Below are positions 1-7,529 of a stretch of DNA of 64,000 nucleotides, piece after piece (the first letter of the stretch is position 1; each line of letters begins with the position of its first letter). Both the position numbers and the translations under genes were made by a program. The notes beneath the pieces were generated by a model. That model saw only the letters and a list, made by a program, of their open reading frames with translations, was not told the origin of the DNA and did no database searches. The stretch covers positions 54,231 to 118,230 of the forward strand of contig DASVDX010000088.1 of the NCBI GenBank assembly GCA_036380875.1, written 5' to 3'. The DNA comes from ZC4RG17 sp036380875 (lineage in GTDB: Bacteria; Actinomycetota; Acidimicrobiia; Spongiisociales; ZC4RG35).

Positions 1-1
1 C

Positions 2-526
2 ATCTTCCACGACGAGATCGTGTGGCTGGCGGGACAGGGCATCACCCGCGGCTGCAATCCGCCGGACAACACGGCCTTCTGCCCGGACGATCCCGTGACC
101 AGAGGCCAGATGGCGGCGTTCCTCAACCGCACGTTCGGCCTCCCGGCCGCTGCCGACAACTACTTCGTCGACGACGACGGCGTCGTCTTCGAGGACGACA
201 TCGACCGCTTGGCCGCTGCCGGGATCACCCGCGGCTGCAACCCGCCGACAAACGACGAGTTCTGCCCCGAAGGCGAGCTCACCCGGGCGGAGATGGCCAC
301 GTTCCTCGTGCGCGGGTTCGGCCTCACCGACGGCGGAGGGGCCAACCTCTTCGTCGACGACGATGGGAACACCCACGAAGAGGCGATCGACATCCTCGGC
401 ACGTCCGGCGTGACACGGGGCTGCAACCCGCCGACAAACGACAGGTTCTGCCCCGATCAACCGATCACACGAGGGCAGATGGCGGCCTTCCTCTACCGGG
501 CGGCCCATCTCCAGGACGACGACTGA
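2..526 (+). CDS. SLH-domain surface protein, C-terminal part (5' end outside window)
   Basis: The reading frame is open from base 2, so the gene begins before the window and only about 174 C-terminal residues are seen. They hold three consecutive S-layer homology repeats, each with a GITRGCNPP motif, an FCP motif about five residues later and a TRGQMAAFL-type helix. SLH repeats usually hold secreted proteins to cell-wall glycopolymers. Each repeat has two cysteines at fixed spacing, which is unusual for SLH domains and suggests a disulfide. The protein stops soon after the third repeat, so the anchor is C-terminal. A second protein with the same repeat type lies at 44413-45264. The catalytic or structural N-terminus is unknown. 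Confidence 0.87.
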   Translation: MFHDEIVWLAGQGITRGCNPPDNTAFCPDDPVTRGQMAAFLNRTFGLPAAADNYFVDDDGVVFEDDIDRLAAAGITRGCNPPTNDEFCPEGELTRAEMATFLVRGFGLTDGGGANLFVDDDGNTHEEAIDILGTSGVTRGCNPPTNDRFCPDQPITRGQMAAFLYRAAHLQDDD

Positions 527-533
527 GGGCCGT

Positions 534-562
534 CTCCGGCGCCCTATTGTGGAGCGCCGGAG
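534..562 (+). promoter_or_regulatory. Inverted repeat over the ribosome binding site of the universal stress gene
   Basis: CTCCGGCGC (534-542) pairs with GCGCCGGAG (554-562) around an 11-base loop. The 3' arm contains most of the GGAGG at 559-563 that precedes the ATG at 569. Read-through RNA from the SLH gene would therefore hide this Shine-Dalgarno site. A TATTGT hexamer in the loop (545-550) could start a shorter RNA without the 5' arm. It may also simply be a terminator. Confidence 0.4.
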
Positions 563-568
563 GTGCAC

Positions 569-1009
569 ATGGACTGGGACATCGAGACGATCGTGGCCGG
601 AATCGACGGCTCCGAGCAGAGCCTGTCTGCCGCCCGACTCGCCACGGTCATCGCCCGGCGCTTCGGAGCGCGGCTGATCATCGCCACTGTCGTCCGTCCG
701 CCGGAAGGATGGTGGGGCATCGGCGGCGAGCCGCCGGCTCCGGAGGCGTTCGCCAACGCCGTGGTCGAGGCCAGAAAGGAGATCCTGGACCGGGCCGAGG
801 CGTCGTTGGACCTCGAAGGCGTCGAATACGACACGGTCGAAGAGGTCGGGGACCCGGCCGGGGCGCTCGCCGATCTTTGCCGCCGCGAAGACGCCGACCT
901 GCTCGTCGTGGGACGCCGGGGCGCCGGACTCGTCGAGCGCCTTCTCGTGGGGTCGGTGGCGGACCGGGTCACGCACATCGCCCCTTGTCCGGTGATCACC
1001 GTTCCCTGA
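569..1009 (+). CDS. Universal stress protein, UspA family
   Basis: A 146-residue single-domain Usp protein, the usual length. The N-terminal strand IVAGIDGSEQS and the C-terminal nucleotide-binding segment around VVGRRGAGLVERLLVGSV fit the G-2x-G-9x-G(S/T) pattern of ATP-binding Usp members. These are cytoplasmic proteins induced by starvation or stress; the exact role here cannot be told. I chose ATG at 569 because GGAGG at 559-563 lies five bases upstream; the GTG at 563 overlaps that site. The gene stands alone between the SLH gene and convergent ychF. Confidence 0.9.
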   Translation: MDWDIETIVAGIDGSEQSLSAARLATVIARRFGARLIIATVVRPPEGWWGIGGEPPAPEAFANAVVEARKEILDRAEASLDLEGVEYDTVEEVGDPAGALADLCRREDADLLVVGRRGAGLVERLLVGSVADRVTHIAPCPVITVP

Positions 1010-1015
1010 GCCGCC

Positions 1016-2107
1016 TCACACGTTGAACCTGAAGTGGAGGACATCGCCGTCTTCGACGACGTAGTCCTTGCCTTCGATCCGCAGCTTTCCCGCCGCCCGC
1101 AGCGCCGCTTCGGAGCCGTGCACGAGCAGGTCTTCGATGCGATACACCTCGGCGCGGATGAAACCCGCCTCGAAGTCCGAGTGGATCACACCGGCGGCCT
1201 GAGGAGCCTTCGTCCCGGCGACGATCGTCCATGCCCGAATCTCCTTCGGCCCCGCCGTGAAGAAGGTGCGGAGCCCGAGCAGCTGGTAGGTGGCCCGGGC
1301 GAGCGTGTGCAGCCCTGGTTCTTCCAGCCCCAGGTCGGCCAGGAACACGGCCTGATCCGAGGGATCGAGTTGCGCGATCTCCGCCTCCACCTGGGCGCAG
1401 ATGACCACCACCGGCTCGCCCCGCGCTGTGGCCCAGTCCTCCACCGCTCGGGTGTGGGCGTTGCCTCGGAGCCCTGACTCGTCGACGTTGCACACGTAGA
1501 GGATCGGGCGGGCGGTGAGCATCTCCATCTGGTCGATGACAGACACCTCCCGGTCGGTCCACTCCCCCGCCCGGACGGTGTTTCCTCGGCCCAGGTGGTC
1601 CACCACCTTGCGGGCGACGTCACGCGCCTCGATCTGGGCCTTGTCGCCCGATTTGGCGGCCCTTTCCCATCTCTCGAGGCGTCGCTCGGCGACCTGGAGA
1701 TCGGCGAGTATCAGTTCCGTCTCGATGGTCTCGATGTCGCGTATCGGGTCGATCGACCCTTCGACGTGGGTGATGTCGGGATCGTCGAAGCACCGCACCA
1801 CCTCGAGGATGGCGTCGACGGTCCGGATGTGGCCGAGGAACTGATTGCCCAGCCCCTCCCCCTCGCTGGCTCCCCGCACCAACCCGGCGATGTCGACGAT
1901 CTCGACCACCGCCGGCACCACCCGTTGGGTCTCGATGACCGAATTGATGGCGGCCAGGCGCTCGTCGGGAACCGGGACCACGCCGACGTTGGGCTCGATG
2001 GTGGCGAATGGGTAGTTGGCGGCCTCGACGTTGGCGGCGGTCAGCGCGTTGAAGAGAGTGGACTTGCCGACGTTGGGCAGGCCCACGATGCCGGCGCGCA
2101 GGCTCAC
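1016..2107 (-). CDS. ychF: Redox-regulated ATPase YchF (Obg-like)
   Basis: A 363-residue P-loop protein of the OBG family, full length for YchF. The Walker A motif GLPNVGKST lies at residues 9-17, NYPFATIEPN follows as switch I, and the C-terminal TGS domain ends in DGDVLHFRFNV. YchF proteins prefer ATP over GTP, bind ribosomes and take part in stress responses. The GTG start is supported by GAGGAGG just upstream. The gene is monocistronic and convergent with the universal stress gene, with six bases between the stop codons. Confidence 0.96.
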   Translation of the reverse strand: MSLRAGIVGLPNVGKSTLFNALTAANVEAANYPFATIEPNVGVVPVPDERLAAINSVIETQRVVPAVVEIVDIAGLVRGASEGEGLGNQFLGHIRTVDAILEVVRCFDDPDITHVEGSIDPIRDIETIETELILADLQVAERRLERWERAAKSGDKAQIEARDVARKVVDHLGRGNTVRAGEWTDREVSVIDQMEMLTARPILYVCNVDESGLRGNAHTRAVEDWATARGEPVVVICAQVEAEIAQLDPSDQAVFLADLGLEEPGLHTLARATYQLLGLRTFFTAGPKEIRAWTIVAGTKAPQAAGVIHSDFEAGFIRAEVYRIEDLLVHGSEAALRAAGKLRIEGKDYVVEDGDVLHFRFNV

Positions 2108-2189
2108 GACGCCTCCTCGAGCGCGACGGAACAGGCAGAGATCCGATGGGACACCATGGAGGAACCCAGGATACCGGCCCCGCCACCGG

Positions 2190-2540
2190 TCAAACGCCGA
2201 GCAACTCCCCGGCGATCAGGCCGCCGGCCAAGGCCAGGAGCCAGGAGGCCAGGGAGCCGATCAAGACGTACTCGGCCGAGAGGTGGGGCTCGTCGCCGGT
2301 GATCTCGGGGAAGCGGAGGATCGCCTTGGCGGCGGCCACCAGTGCGGCCGCTCCCGCCTCGTCACCGATGACGAGCAGGAAGATGAGGAGACGCTCGAGT
2401 ATCCCGATCCACCGGCCGGCGCCTTCCGTTCCGCCCGTAGGGGCCGCCTTGATCCTCTCGAGCAACGTCCGGACGAACCAGTTGGCGGGGATCGTCAGGG
2501 CGCCGGCGATGGCCACGGTGCCGAGGATCTCGAGGATCAT
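2190..2540 (-). CDS. Small membrane protein coupled to SatD-like gene (resembles C-terminal half of DUF3307 proteins)
   Basis: A 116-residue hydrophobic protein. Segments near residues 1-20, 50-70 and 90-115 could cross the membrane, and they frame a conserved-looking core with AAKAILRFPEI and AEYVLIGSLASW. From memory, this core resembles the C-terminal part of DUF3307 membrane proteins that neighbour SatD genes in other phyla; this should be checked. The DUF3307 portion itself is missing. Its ATG overlaps the TGA of the upstream gene as ATGA (2537-2540), so the two products are translationally coupled and probably work together. Function unknown. A longer frame reaching 2762 only shadows the upstream gene. 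Confidence 0.72.
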   Translation of the reverse strand: MILEILGTVAIAGALTIPANWFVRTLLERIKAAPTGGTEGAGRWIGILERLLIFLLVIGDEAGAAALVAAAKAILRFPEITGDEPHLSAEYVLIGSLASWLLALAGGLIAGELLGV

Positions 2541-3139
2541 GGGAACCCCGGGATGGTCGGCGCCGCCACGTCGAGGAGGGTCGCCAGTCGGTGACGGTGG
2601 ACCCGTCGGCTCACGGAGCTCTCGTGGAGGCCGAGTTGCTCGGCTATGGCCCTCTGGGTGTGGCCATCGGCGAGCGCCACGAGGATCTCGCTGTCGACGC
2701 GGTCGAGATCCTCGAGGTGGATGTCGCGCAGAGTCAGATAGGAGTTCAACAACTCGTCCCAATCGGTGCCGGTGCGGGCCAATGTACGGGACGGGTGGGA
2801 CGTGCCCGCCAGCATCTCGATGGCGTCACGGGCGTTCCACCAGGCAGGCCCGTCCTGTCCGAAGGGGCCCGCCGCTTCGACCAGGATCTCCCCCCATCCC
2901 AGGCCGAGGCGAAGACGGGCGAACGGGAGGCAGCGAATGTGGAGCTCCCAGGACACCGCCACGGCCTCCGCCAGGGTCGCATAGCGGCCCTGGAACTCGT
3001 CTCCGAGCGTGACGGCGAGTTCGCTCGAGTGCCGTTCGGAGACCGCCTTCAAGACGCCGAGCAGCCGTTCCTGGAGAGAGGCCCGGTCGGGGCTCTCCCG
3101 GGACGCCACCACGTCCCCGATCAAGGCCGCTACTTGCAT
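2537..3139 (-). CDS. satD: SatD family protein with C-terminal helix-turn-helix
   Basis: A 200-residue SatD-family protein. The N-terminal part (1-130) begins with AALIGDVVASRESPDR and contains VTLGDEFQGRY, both typical of the family. Residues 148-185 form a sigma70 region 4-like helix-turn-helix (ALADGHTQRAIAEQLGL then ESSVSRRVHRHRL). SatD was named from the Streptococcus mutans acid-tolerance sat operon; its biochemical role is not settled. The HTH and the repeated half-sites over its own promoter suggest autoregulation. The promoter predicts a leader of about four bases, so translation is nearly leaderless. It is coupled to the membrane gene downstream. Confidence 0.8.
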   Translation of the reverse strand: MQVAALIGDVVASRESPDRASLQERLLGVLKAVSERHSSELAVTLGDEFQGRYATLAEAVAVSWELHIRCLPFARLRLGLGWGEILVEAAGPFGQDGPAWWNARDAIEMLAGTSHPSRTLARTGTDWDELLNSYLTLRDIHLEDLDRVDSEILVALADGHTQRAIAEQLGLHESSVSRRVHRHRLATLLDVAAPTIPGFP

Positions 3140-3195
3140 TGTAGGCGCAAGTATAGGACAGTTTGCACAGAAAAGGCAAGTAGCGCTCTACTTGC
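3128..3195 (-). promoter_or_regulatory. Four-half-site operator of the satD unit
   Basis: The heptamer GCAAGTA occurs four times: minus at 3137-3131, plus at 3147-3153, plus at 3176-3182 and minus at 3195-3189. They form two palindromes, one with a 9-base gap (3131-3153) and one perfect 8-4-8 element (3176-3195), GCAAGTAGCGCTCTACTTGC. Their centres are about 43 bases apart, near four helical turns, which would suit looping or cooperative binding. The first half-site runs into the satD start codon. SatD itself is the obvious candidate ligand. Confidence 0.7.
3150..3179 (-). promoter_or_regulatory. satD promoter
   Basis: On the minus strand TTGCCT (3179-3174) and TATACT (3155-3150) are separated by 18 bases, a good housekeeping sigma factor match. 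Both hexamers overlap GCAAGTA half-sites, so a bound repressor would block RNA polymerase. The start point is expected near 3143, four bases before the ATG. Confidence 0.65.
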
Positions 3196-3209
3196 GTCCC
3201 CAGGTCATG

Positions 3210-5738
3210 TCAGCCGGCGTCCGCCAACTCCGTGGCAACGGCGAACTCGCCTTCGAGGAACTCCAGACGATCGGCCTTGGCCGCCTCGGCCAGGTCATCG
3301 GCTGCCCGGCGCAGGAGCTCGATCCTGGCGGCAGAATCGGTGACGACGACCCGCCGGGCAGGAGCCCGCATCGACACCTTGGCGTCCGACTTCGCCTTTC
3401 GCACCTGGGACAGCACTTCGGCGGTGACGTCGAGCACCTCGGGATTCTCGGCGTAGGGAGCCAGCTCATCGGGGTGCGGCCAAGCCGCCCGGTGAACCGA
3501 ACCTTCCTTCCACCAGCTCCACACCTCTTCGGTGACGAACGGCAGGACCGGGGCGAACAGCCGCAGGAAAACCGACAGCGCCAGTTGCAGGGCCGCTCGG
3601 GCCGAGGCGGCCGACTCGTCTTCGCCGTAAGCCCGGCCCTTGACCAACTCCAGGTAGTCGTCTGTCCAGGCCCAGAACGCGGTTTCGGTGACGTCGAGGC
3701 AGCGGGCGTAGTCGAAAGCCTCCATGCCGGCCGTCGCCTCCTCGACGGTCGACGCCAGTCGGGCGAGCATGGCCCGGTCCAGCGGATGGGAGATCGCATC
3801 GGGAGCGACGTCCTCGGACAGGCCGAGCACGAAACGCGAGGCGTTGAGGACCTTCAGAGCCAACCGGCGTCCGATCTTCATCTGCCCCTCGTCGAAGGCG
3901 GTGTCGGCGCCGGGGCGGGCCGAAGCCGCCCAGTAGCGAACGGCATCCGAGCCGTATTTCTCGAAGAGCGCCATCGGGGTTATGACGTTGCCCTTCGACT
4001 TCGACATCTTCTTGCGGTCGGGGTCGAGGATCCAGCCGTTGATCGTCGCCCGTTTCCACGGCAGCTCGCCGAACTCGTGGTAGGCCCGCAACACGGTGGA
4101 GAAGAGCCAGGTACGAATGATCTCGTGGCCCTGCGGCCGCTGGTCCATGGGGTACACGGCCTTGAACAGGGCGTCGTCCTGGCCCCACTTGCCGGCGATG
4201 AGAGGCGTCAGCGACGAGGTGGCCCAGGTGTCGAACACGTCGTGATCCCCGATGAAACCTCCCGGCTTGCCGCGCTGATCCTCCGTGTACCCGGGAGGGA
4301 CATGGGAGCTCGGATCGACCGGCAAGTCCTCGAGGCGCGGCTTGATCGGGTTCTCGTAGTCGGGCTCCCCGTTCTCGTCGAGGCGGTACCACAACGGGAT
4401 GGGAACTCCGAAGAAGCGCTGGCGGCTGATGAGCCAGTCACCGGCCAGACCCTCGACCCAGTGCCGGTATCGCACCTTCATGTAGTCGGGCACCCACTCG
4501 AGCTGGTCTCCGAGCTCGAGGAGCTTCTGGCGGAGCTCGGGGTCACGGCCGCCGTTTCGGATGTACCACTGCCGGCTGGAGACGATCTCGAGCGGACGGT
4601 CGCCCTTTTCGTAGAACTTCACCGCGTGCGTGATCGGGCGGGGCTCGCCGTCGAGGTCACCGGACTCCTTCAGGATCTCGACCATGCGTGTGCGGGCCTG
4701 GTTGACGTATTTCCCGGCCAGCTCGGCGTAGGCGGCCCGGCCCGAATCGGAGGGGATCCAGCCGGGAATCTCTTCCTGGAAACGGCCGTCGCGGCCGATC
4801 ACAGTCCGGGTGTCCAGGTCGAGTTCCCGCCACCAGGTGACATCGGTGGTGTCACCGAAGGTGCAGATCATGGCGATGCCGCTTCCCTTCTCAGGGTCGG
4901 CGAGGTCGTGGGCGTAGACCTCCACCTCGACACCGAAGATCGGGGAGGTGACGGTCTTGCCGATCAGGTCCCGGTAGCGGTCGTCGTCGGGATGGGCGAC
5001 GAGCGCCACGCACGACACGATGAGCTCCGGACGGGTCGTCTCGATGTACACCGGCTCCCCGTCGGGGCGATAGAAGGCCACCCGGTGGTAGGCCCCTGGC
5101 CGCTCCCGATCCTCCAGCTCGGCCTGGGCGACCGCGGTCTGGAAGTCGGTGTCCCACAGCACCGGCGCCTCGGCGGCGTACGCCTCACCCCGTTCCAGGT
5201 TGGCGAGGAATGCCCGCTGGCTGATCTCCTGGGTCGACTCGGAGATCGTGGTGTACAGATGGTTCCAGTCCACCGACAGCCCGAGCACACGGAACGAGTG
5301 CTCGAACGCCTTCTCGTCCTCGGCGGTGAGGATGTGGCACAACTCGATGAAGTTGCGTCGGGAGATCGCTCGGGGCGGGTCGAAGGGCTCCTTCGGCGGC
5401 TGGAAATCGGGGTCGTATGCAAGGGAAGGGTCGCATCTGACCCCGTAGTAGGCCTGGACTCGCCGTTCGGTCGGCAGGCCGTTGTCGTCCCAACCCATCG
5501 GGTAGAAGACGGCCTTGCCTTTCATCCTCTGATAGCGGGCGATGGCGTCGGCCTGGGCGTACCCGAACACCGTGCCCATGTGCAGAGAGCCGGAGACCGT
5601 GGGAGGGGGCGTGTCGATCGAATAGACGTCTTCGCGCGACACGTTCTCCGGGAATCGGTACGTGCCGTCTTCCTCCCAACGACGACTCCAGCGCTCTTCC
5701 AGACCGTCGATCGATGGTTTCTCGGGAACCCTTCGCAT
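3210..5738 (-). CDS. valS: Valine--tRNA ligase
   Basis: An 842-residue class I aminoacyl-tRNA synthetase that charges tRNA-Val. The HIGH-type signature is GSLHMGT near residue 50, followed by GWDDNGLPTERR, and KMSKS lies near residue 576 in DRKKMSKSKGN. CP1 editing and anticodon-binding regions are present, but the C-terminal coiled coil of Escherichia coli-type ValRS is not visible, as in the archaeal-type enzymes of many actinobacteria. I use ATG 5738 rather than GTG 5747, because a TACCCT hexamer (5754-5749) lies too close to the GTG to serve it. The gene is divergent from the lipoprotein gene. Confidence 0.96.
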   Translation of the reverse strand: MRRVPEKPSIDGLEERWSRRWEEDGTYRFPENVSREDVYSIDTPPPTVSGSLHMGTVFGYAQADAIARYQRMKGKAVFYPMGWDDNGLPTERRVQAYYGVRCDPSLAYDPDFQPPKEPFDPPRAISRRNFIELCHILTAEDEKAFEHSFRVLGLSVDWNHLYTTISESTQEISQRAFLANLERGEAYAAEAPVLWDTDFQTAVAQAELEDRERPGAYHRVAFYRPDGEPVYIETTRPELIVSCVALVAHPDDDRYRDLIGKTVTSPIFGVEVEVYAHDLADPEKGSGIAMICTFGDTTDVTWWRELDLDTRTVIGRDGRFQEEIPGWIPSDSGRAAYAELAGKYVNQARTRMVEILKESGDLDGEPRPITHAVKFYEKGDRPLEIVSSRQWYIRNGGRDPELRQKLLELGDQLEWVPDYMKVRYRHWVEGLAGDWLISRQRFFGVPIPLWYRLDENGEPDYENPIKPRLEDLPVDPSSHVPPGYTEDQRGKPGGFIGDHDVFDTWATSSLTPLIAGKWGQDDALFKAVYPMDQRPQGHEIIRTWLFSTVLRAYHEFGELPWKRATINGWILDPDRKKMSKSKGNVITPMALFEKYGSDAVRYWAASARPGADTAFDEGQMKIGRRLALKVLNASRFVLGLSEDVAPDAISHPLDRAMLARLASTVEEATAGMEAFDYARCLDVTETAFWAWTDDYLELVKGRAYGEDESAASARAALQLALSVFLRLFAPVLPFVTEEVWSWWKEGSVHRAAWPHPDELAPYAENPEVLDVTAEVLSQVRKAKSDAKVSMRAPARRVVVTDSAARIELLRRAADDLAEAAKADRLEFLEGEFAVATELADAG

Positions 5739-5796
5739 GTCGGACACCAGGGTAACGGGCGCACCGGAGGCTCAACCAACCCCAAGAGCGAAGGGT

Positions 5797-5802
5797 TAGG
5801 GT
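5797..5802 (+). promoter_or_regulatory. -10 hexamer, lipoprotein gene at 5811
   Basis: TAGGGT ends eight bases before the ATG at 5811, with no Shine-Dalgarno site between. This predicts a leaderless mRNA. Confidence 0.45.
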
Positions 5803-5810
5803 GACCCCGG

Positions 5811-6296
5811 ATGCGTATCCGGATGGGATCGGTGGCGATGGCGCTCCTCCTCGGAGCGTGCGCTGGCGTGTCCGTCGAGGTTCCCGCCGAGATCACAGAG
5901 TTCGACTTCGAACAGGTGATGAGCGAGTTGCGCGATTGCGACAAGCTCAGCGAGACGTTCGTCGGCGTCGTCCGCCAGATGGCCACCGACCTCGACGAGT
6001 TGTCCGATGTGTCGGGTGGCAGGATCCCGGCCAACGAATTGAGCGAGCGCATCGACACCGTGGTGGACAGTGGCTACTTCGAGATCGCCAAGCGATTGGG
6101 CTGCAACGTCGTCGTCCAGCGCGTGGAGATCCTCGACCGCCTCCGCGAGGTCGACCCCGACTCACCTGCCGGTGAAGACTTCCTCGAGGAGGTGATCCGC
6201 CAGGTCGAGGCGGAAGGTCAGTCTTCGGGCAGCGGGTCGCCGTTGGCGAACGCCTCCAGCACTTCGGTGGCGGCGGGCTCGTCCCTCACCACGTAG
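5811..6296 (+). CDS. Small predicted lipoprotein, unknown function
   Basis: A 161-residue protein with a short signal peptide ending in the lipobox LLLGAC, so Cys17 should be lipidated and the protein held outside the membrane. The rest is mostly helical and acidic, with Cys43 and Cys101 as a possible disulfide pair, and a Ser/Gly-rich tail. I recognise no family. Its 3' end overlaps the convergent LCP gene by 79 bases (6218-6296), and the overlapping codons give the low-complexity tail, which may be a recent extension after loss of an earlier stop. Confidence 0.65.
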   Translation: MRIRMGSVAMALLLGACAGVSVEVPAEITEFDFEQVMSELRDCDKLSETFVGVVRQMATDLDELSDVSGGRIPANELSERIDTVVDSGYFEIAKRLGCNVVVQRVEILDRLREVDPDSPAGEDFLEEVIRQVEAEGQSSGSGSPLANASSTSVAAGSSLTT

Positions 6297-7237
6297 GACA
6301 CGCCCCCCTCGCTGTGGCCCACGACGGGCAGCGTCATCGCCTTGGTCGTGTCGGCCGACCGGAATGCCCAAGCCGTCCGCAGGAGGCGGAGGGGCGTCGC
6401 GCTGGAGTCTCCCTTGAGGTTCGACGTCACCTGCTGAAGGACCAGGGGGCTGCGGATCATGCCGCCTGGGCTCGAAGCCCGATCCAGGATCTTGAGCAGC
6501 ACCTCCCGCTGGCGGCCCGTGCGTTCGATGTCACCGCCGCCTGCCGACTGCCATTCGCCGTCGCGCAACTCCTCGTACGAACGGGATCGGGCATAGGCCA
6601 GGGCGGTGGCGCCATCGACGACCTGGGTGCCGGCTTCGTCCACCTGCAGACCCGACTTCAGGTCACGCGCCGGAGCAGGGAAGTCCACTTCGATACCGCC
6701 CAGGGCGTCGACGATCCCGGCGAAACCGCCGAAGTCCACCTCCAGGTAGTGGTTGATGGCGATCCCCGTCTCCCGGCTGACGGTGTCGACCAGGAGGTCG
6801 GGACCGCCGAAGGCGTAGGCGGCGTTGACCTTGTTCACCCCATGCCCCGGTATCTCCACCCGTAGGTCGCGGGGAATCGAGAGCAACTGCACCTCGTCGC
6901 CGACGACCTGCATGAGCATGATCACGTCGGCCCGGGCCCCTTCGAAGTCTCCGAACTTGCCTTCCAGGTCCTCGGGGAGGTTCTCGCGGCTGTCCGTCCC
7001 CACGACCAGATAGGTGCCTTCACCGGCGGACAGTGCTTCGAGCTCGCCGAGGTCGTCCATCTGGAATTCGGCGAGGAACACCGCTCCGACCGCGAGGGCG
7101 GCGAAGACCACCAGCAGGGCGAGGATGGTGATGATCCACTTCTGGCCCCTCGACATGCGCCGGCGTCGGCGCCTGCGACTCTGGCGCTGTGGGTTGGGAA
7201 CCTGGGTCTGGGGAAGAACGCGCGTCTTGTCTGTCAT
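6218..7237 (-). CDS. LytR-CpsA-Psr (LCP) family cell-wall glycopolymer ligase
   Basis: A 339-residue membrane protein. An arginine-rich cytoplasmic stretch (19-27) precedes one transmembrane helix at about 34-56, followed by an extracellular LCP domain. Family landmarks are VVGTDSR, LSIPRDLRVEIPG, NKVNAAYAFGG and ALAYARSR, whose arginines bind pyrophosphate of the polyprenyl donor. LCP enzymes transfer glycopolymers to peptidoglycan; the polymer here is unknown. This fits with SLH proteins in the window, because SLH domains bind wall polymers. GGAG lies seven bases before the ATG. The gene converges on the lipoprotein gene. Confidence 0.92.
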   Translation of the reverse strand: MTDKTRVLPQTQVPNPQRQSRRRRRRRMSRGQKWIITILALLVVFAALAVGAVFLAEFQMDDLGELEALSAGEGTYLVVGTDSRENLPEDLEGKFGDFEGARADVIMLMQVVGDEVQLLSIPRDLRVEIPGHGVNKVNAAYAFGGPDLLVDTVSRETGIAINHYLEVDFGGFAGIVDALGGIEVDFPAPARDLKSGLQVDEAGTQVVDGATALAYARSRSYEELRDGEWQSAGGGDIERTGRQREVLLKILDRASSPGGMIRSPLVLQQVTSNLKGDSSATPLRLLRTAWAFRSADTTKAMTLPVVGHSEGGVSYVVRDEPAATEVLEAFANGDPLPED

Positions 7238-7309
7238 CTCGATTCTCCGGAGGCGGGCGTCGAATGACGCCGGCCATATCTTCCCAGATCTGTCGCCAAA
7301 GTGGTCGAT

Positions 7310-7519
7310 TCAGCCGGCGCCGCGGATCACGAGGCCCTCCATCAGCCGCTCGACGGCGTCGGTGATCTCACGGACCGCCTGCTCGAAGACCGCCTCGTTG
7401 TGCGGGGCAGGCTTGGAGAATCCCGTGACCTTGCGGACGAACTGGCGGGCGGCGGCCTCGATGTCGTCGTGGCCGGCTATTTGGGCTCCTTCTCGGAGCC
7501 GGACGATGGATCTGCACAT
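7310..7519 (-). CDS. DUF2277 family protein
   Basis: A 69-residue protein starting MCRSIVRLRE and containing ARQFVRKVTGFSKP, the two hallmarks of DUF2277. The family is small, cytoplasmic and uncharacterised. The start is the ATG at 7519, preceded by GAAGG, and lies ten bases after the stop of the large mutase gene, so both are probably on one mRNA. That makes an accessory role for the B12 mutase, or simple co-expression, worth testing. A longer frame to 7609 overlaps the mutase and lacks the conserved start. Confidence 0.8.
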   Translation of the reverse strand: MCRSIVRLREGAQIAGHDDIEAAARQFVRKVTGFSKPAPHNEAVFEQAVREITDAVERLMEGLVIRGAG

Positions 7520-7529
7520 GAGTGGACCT

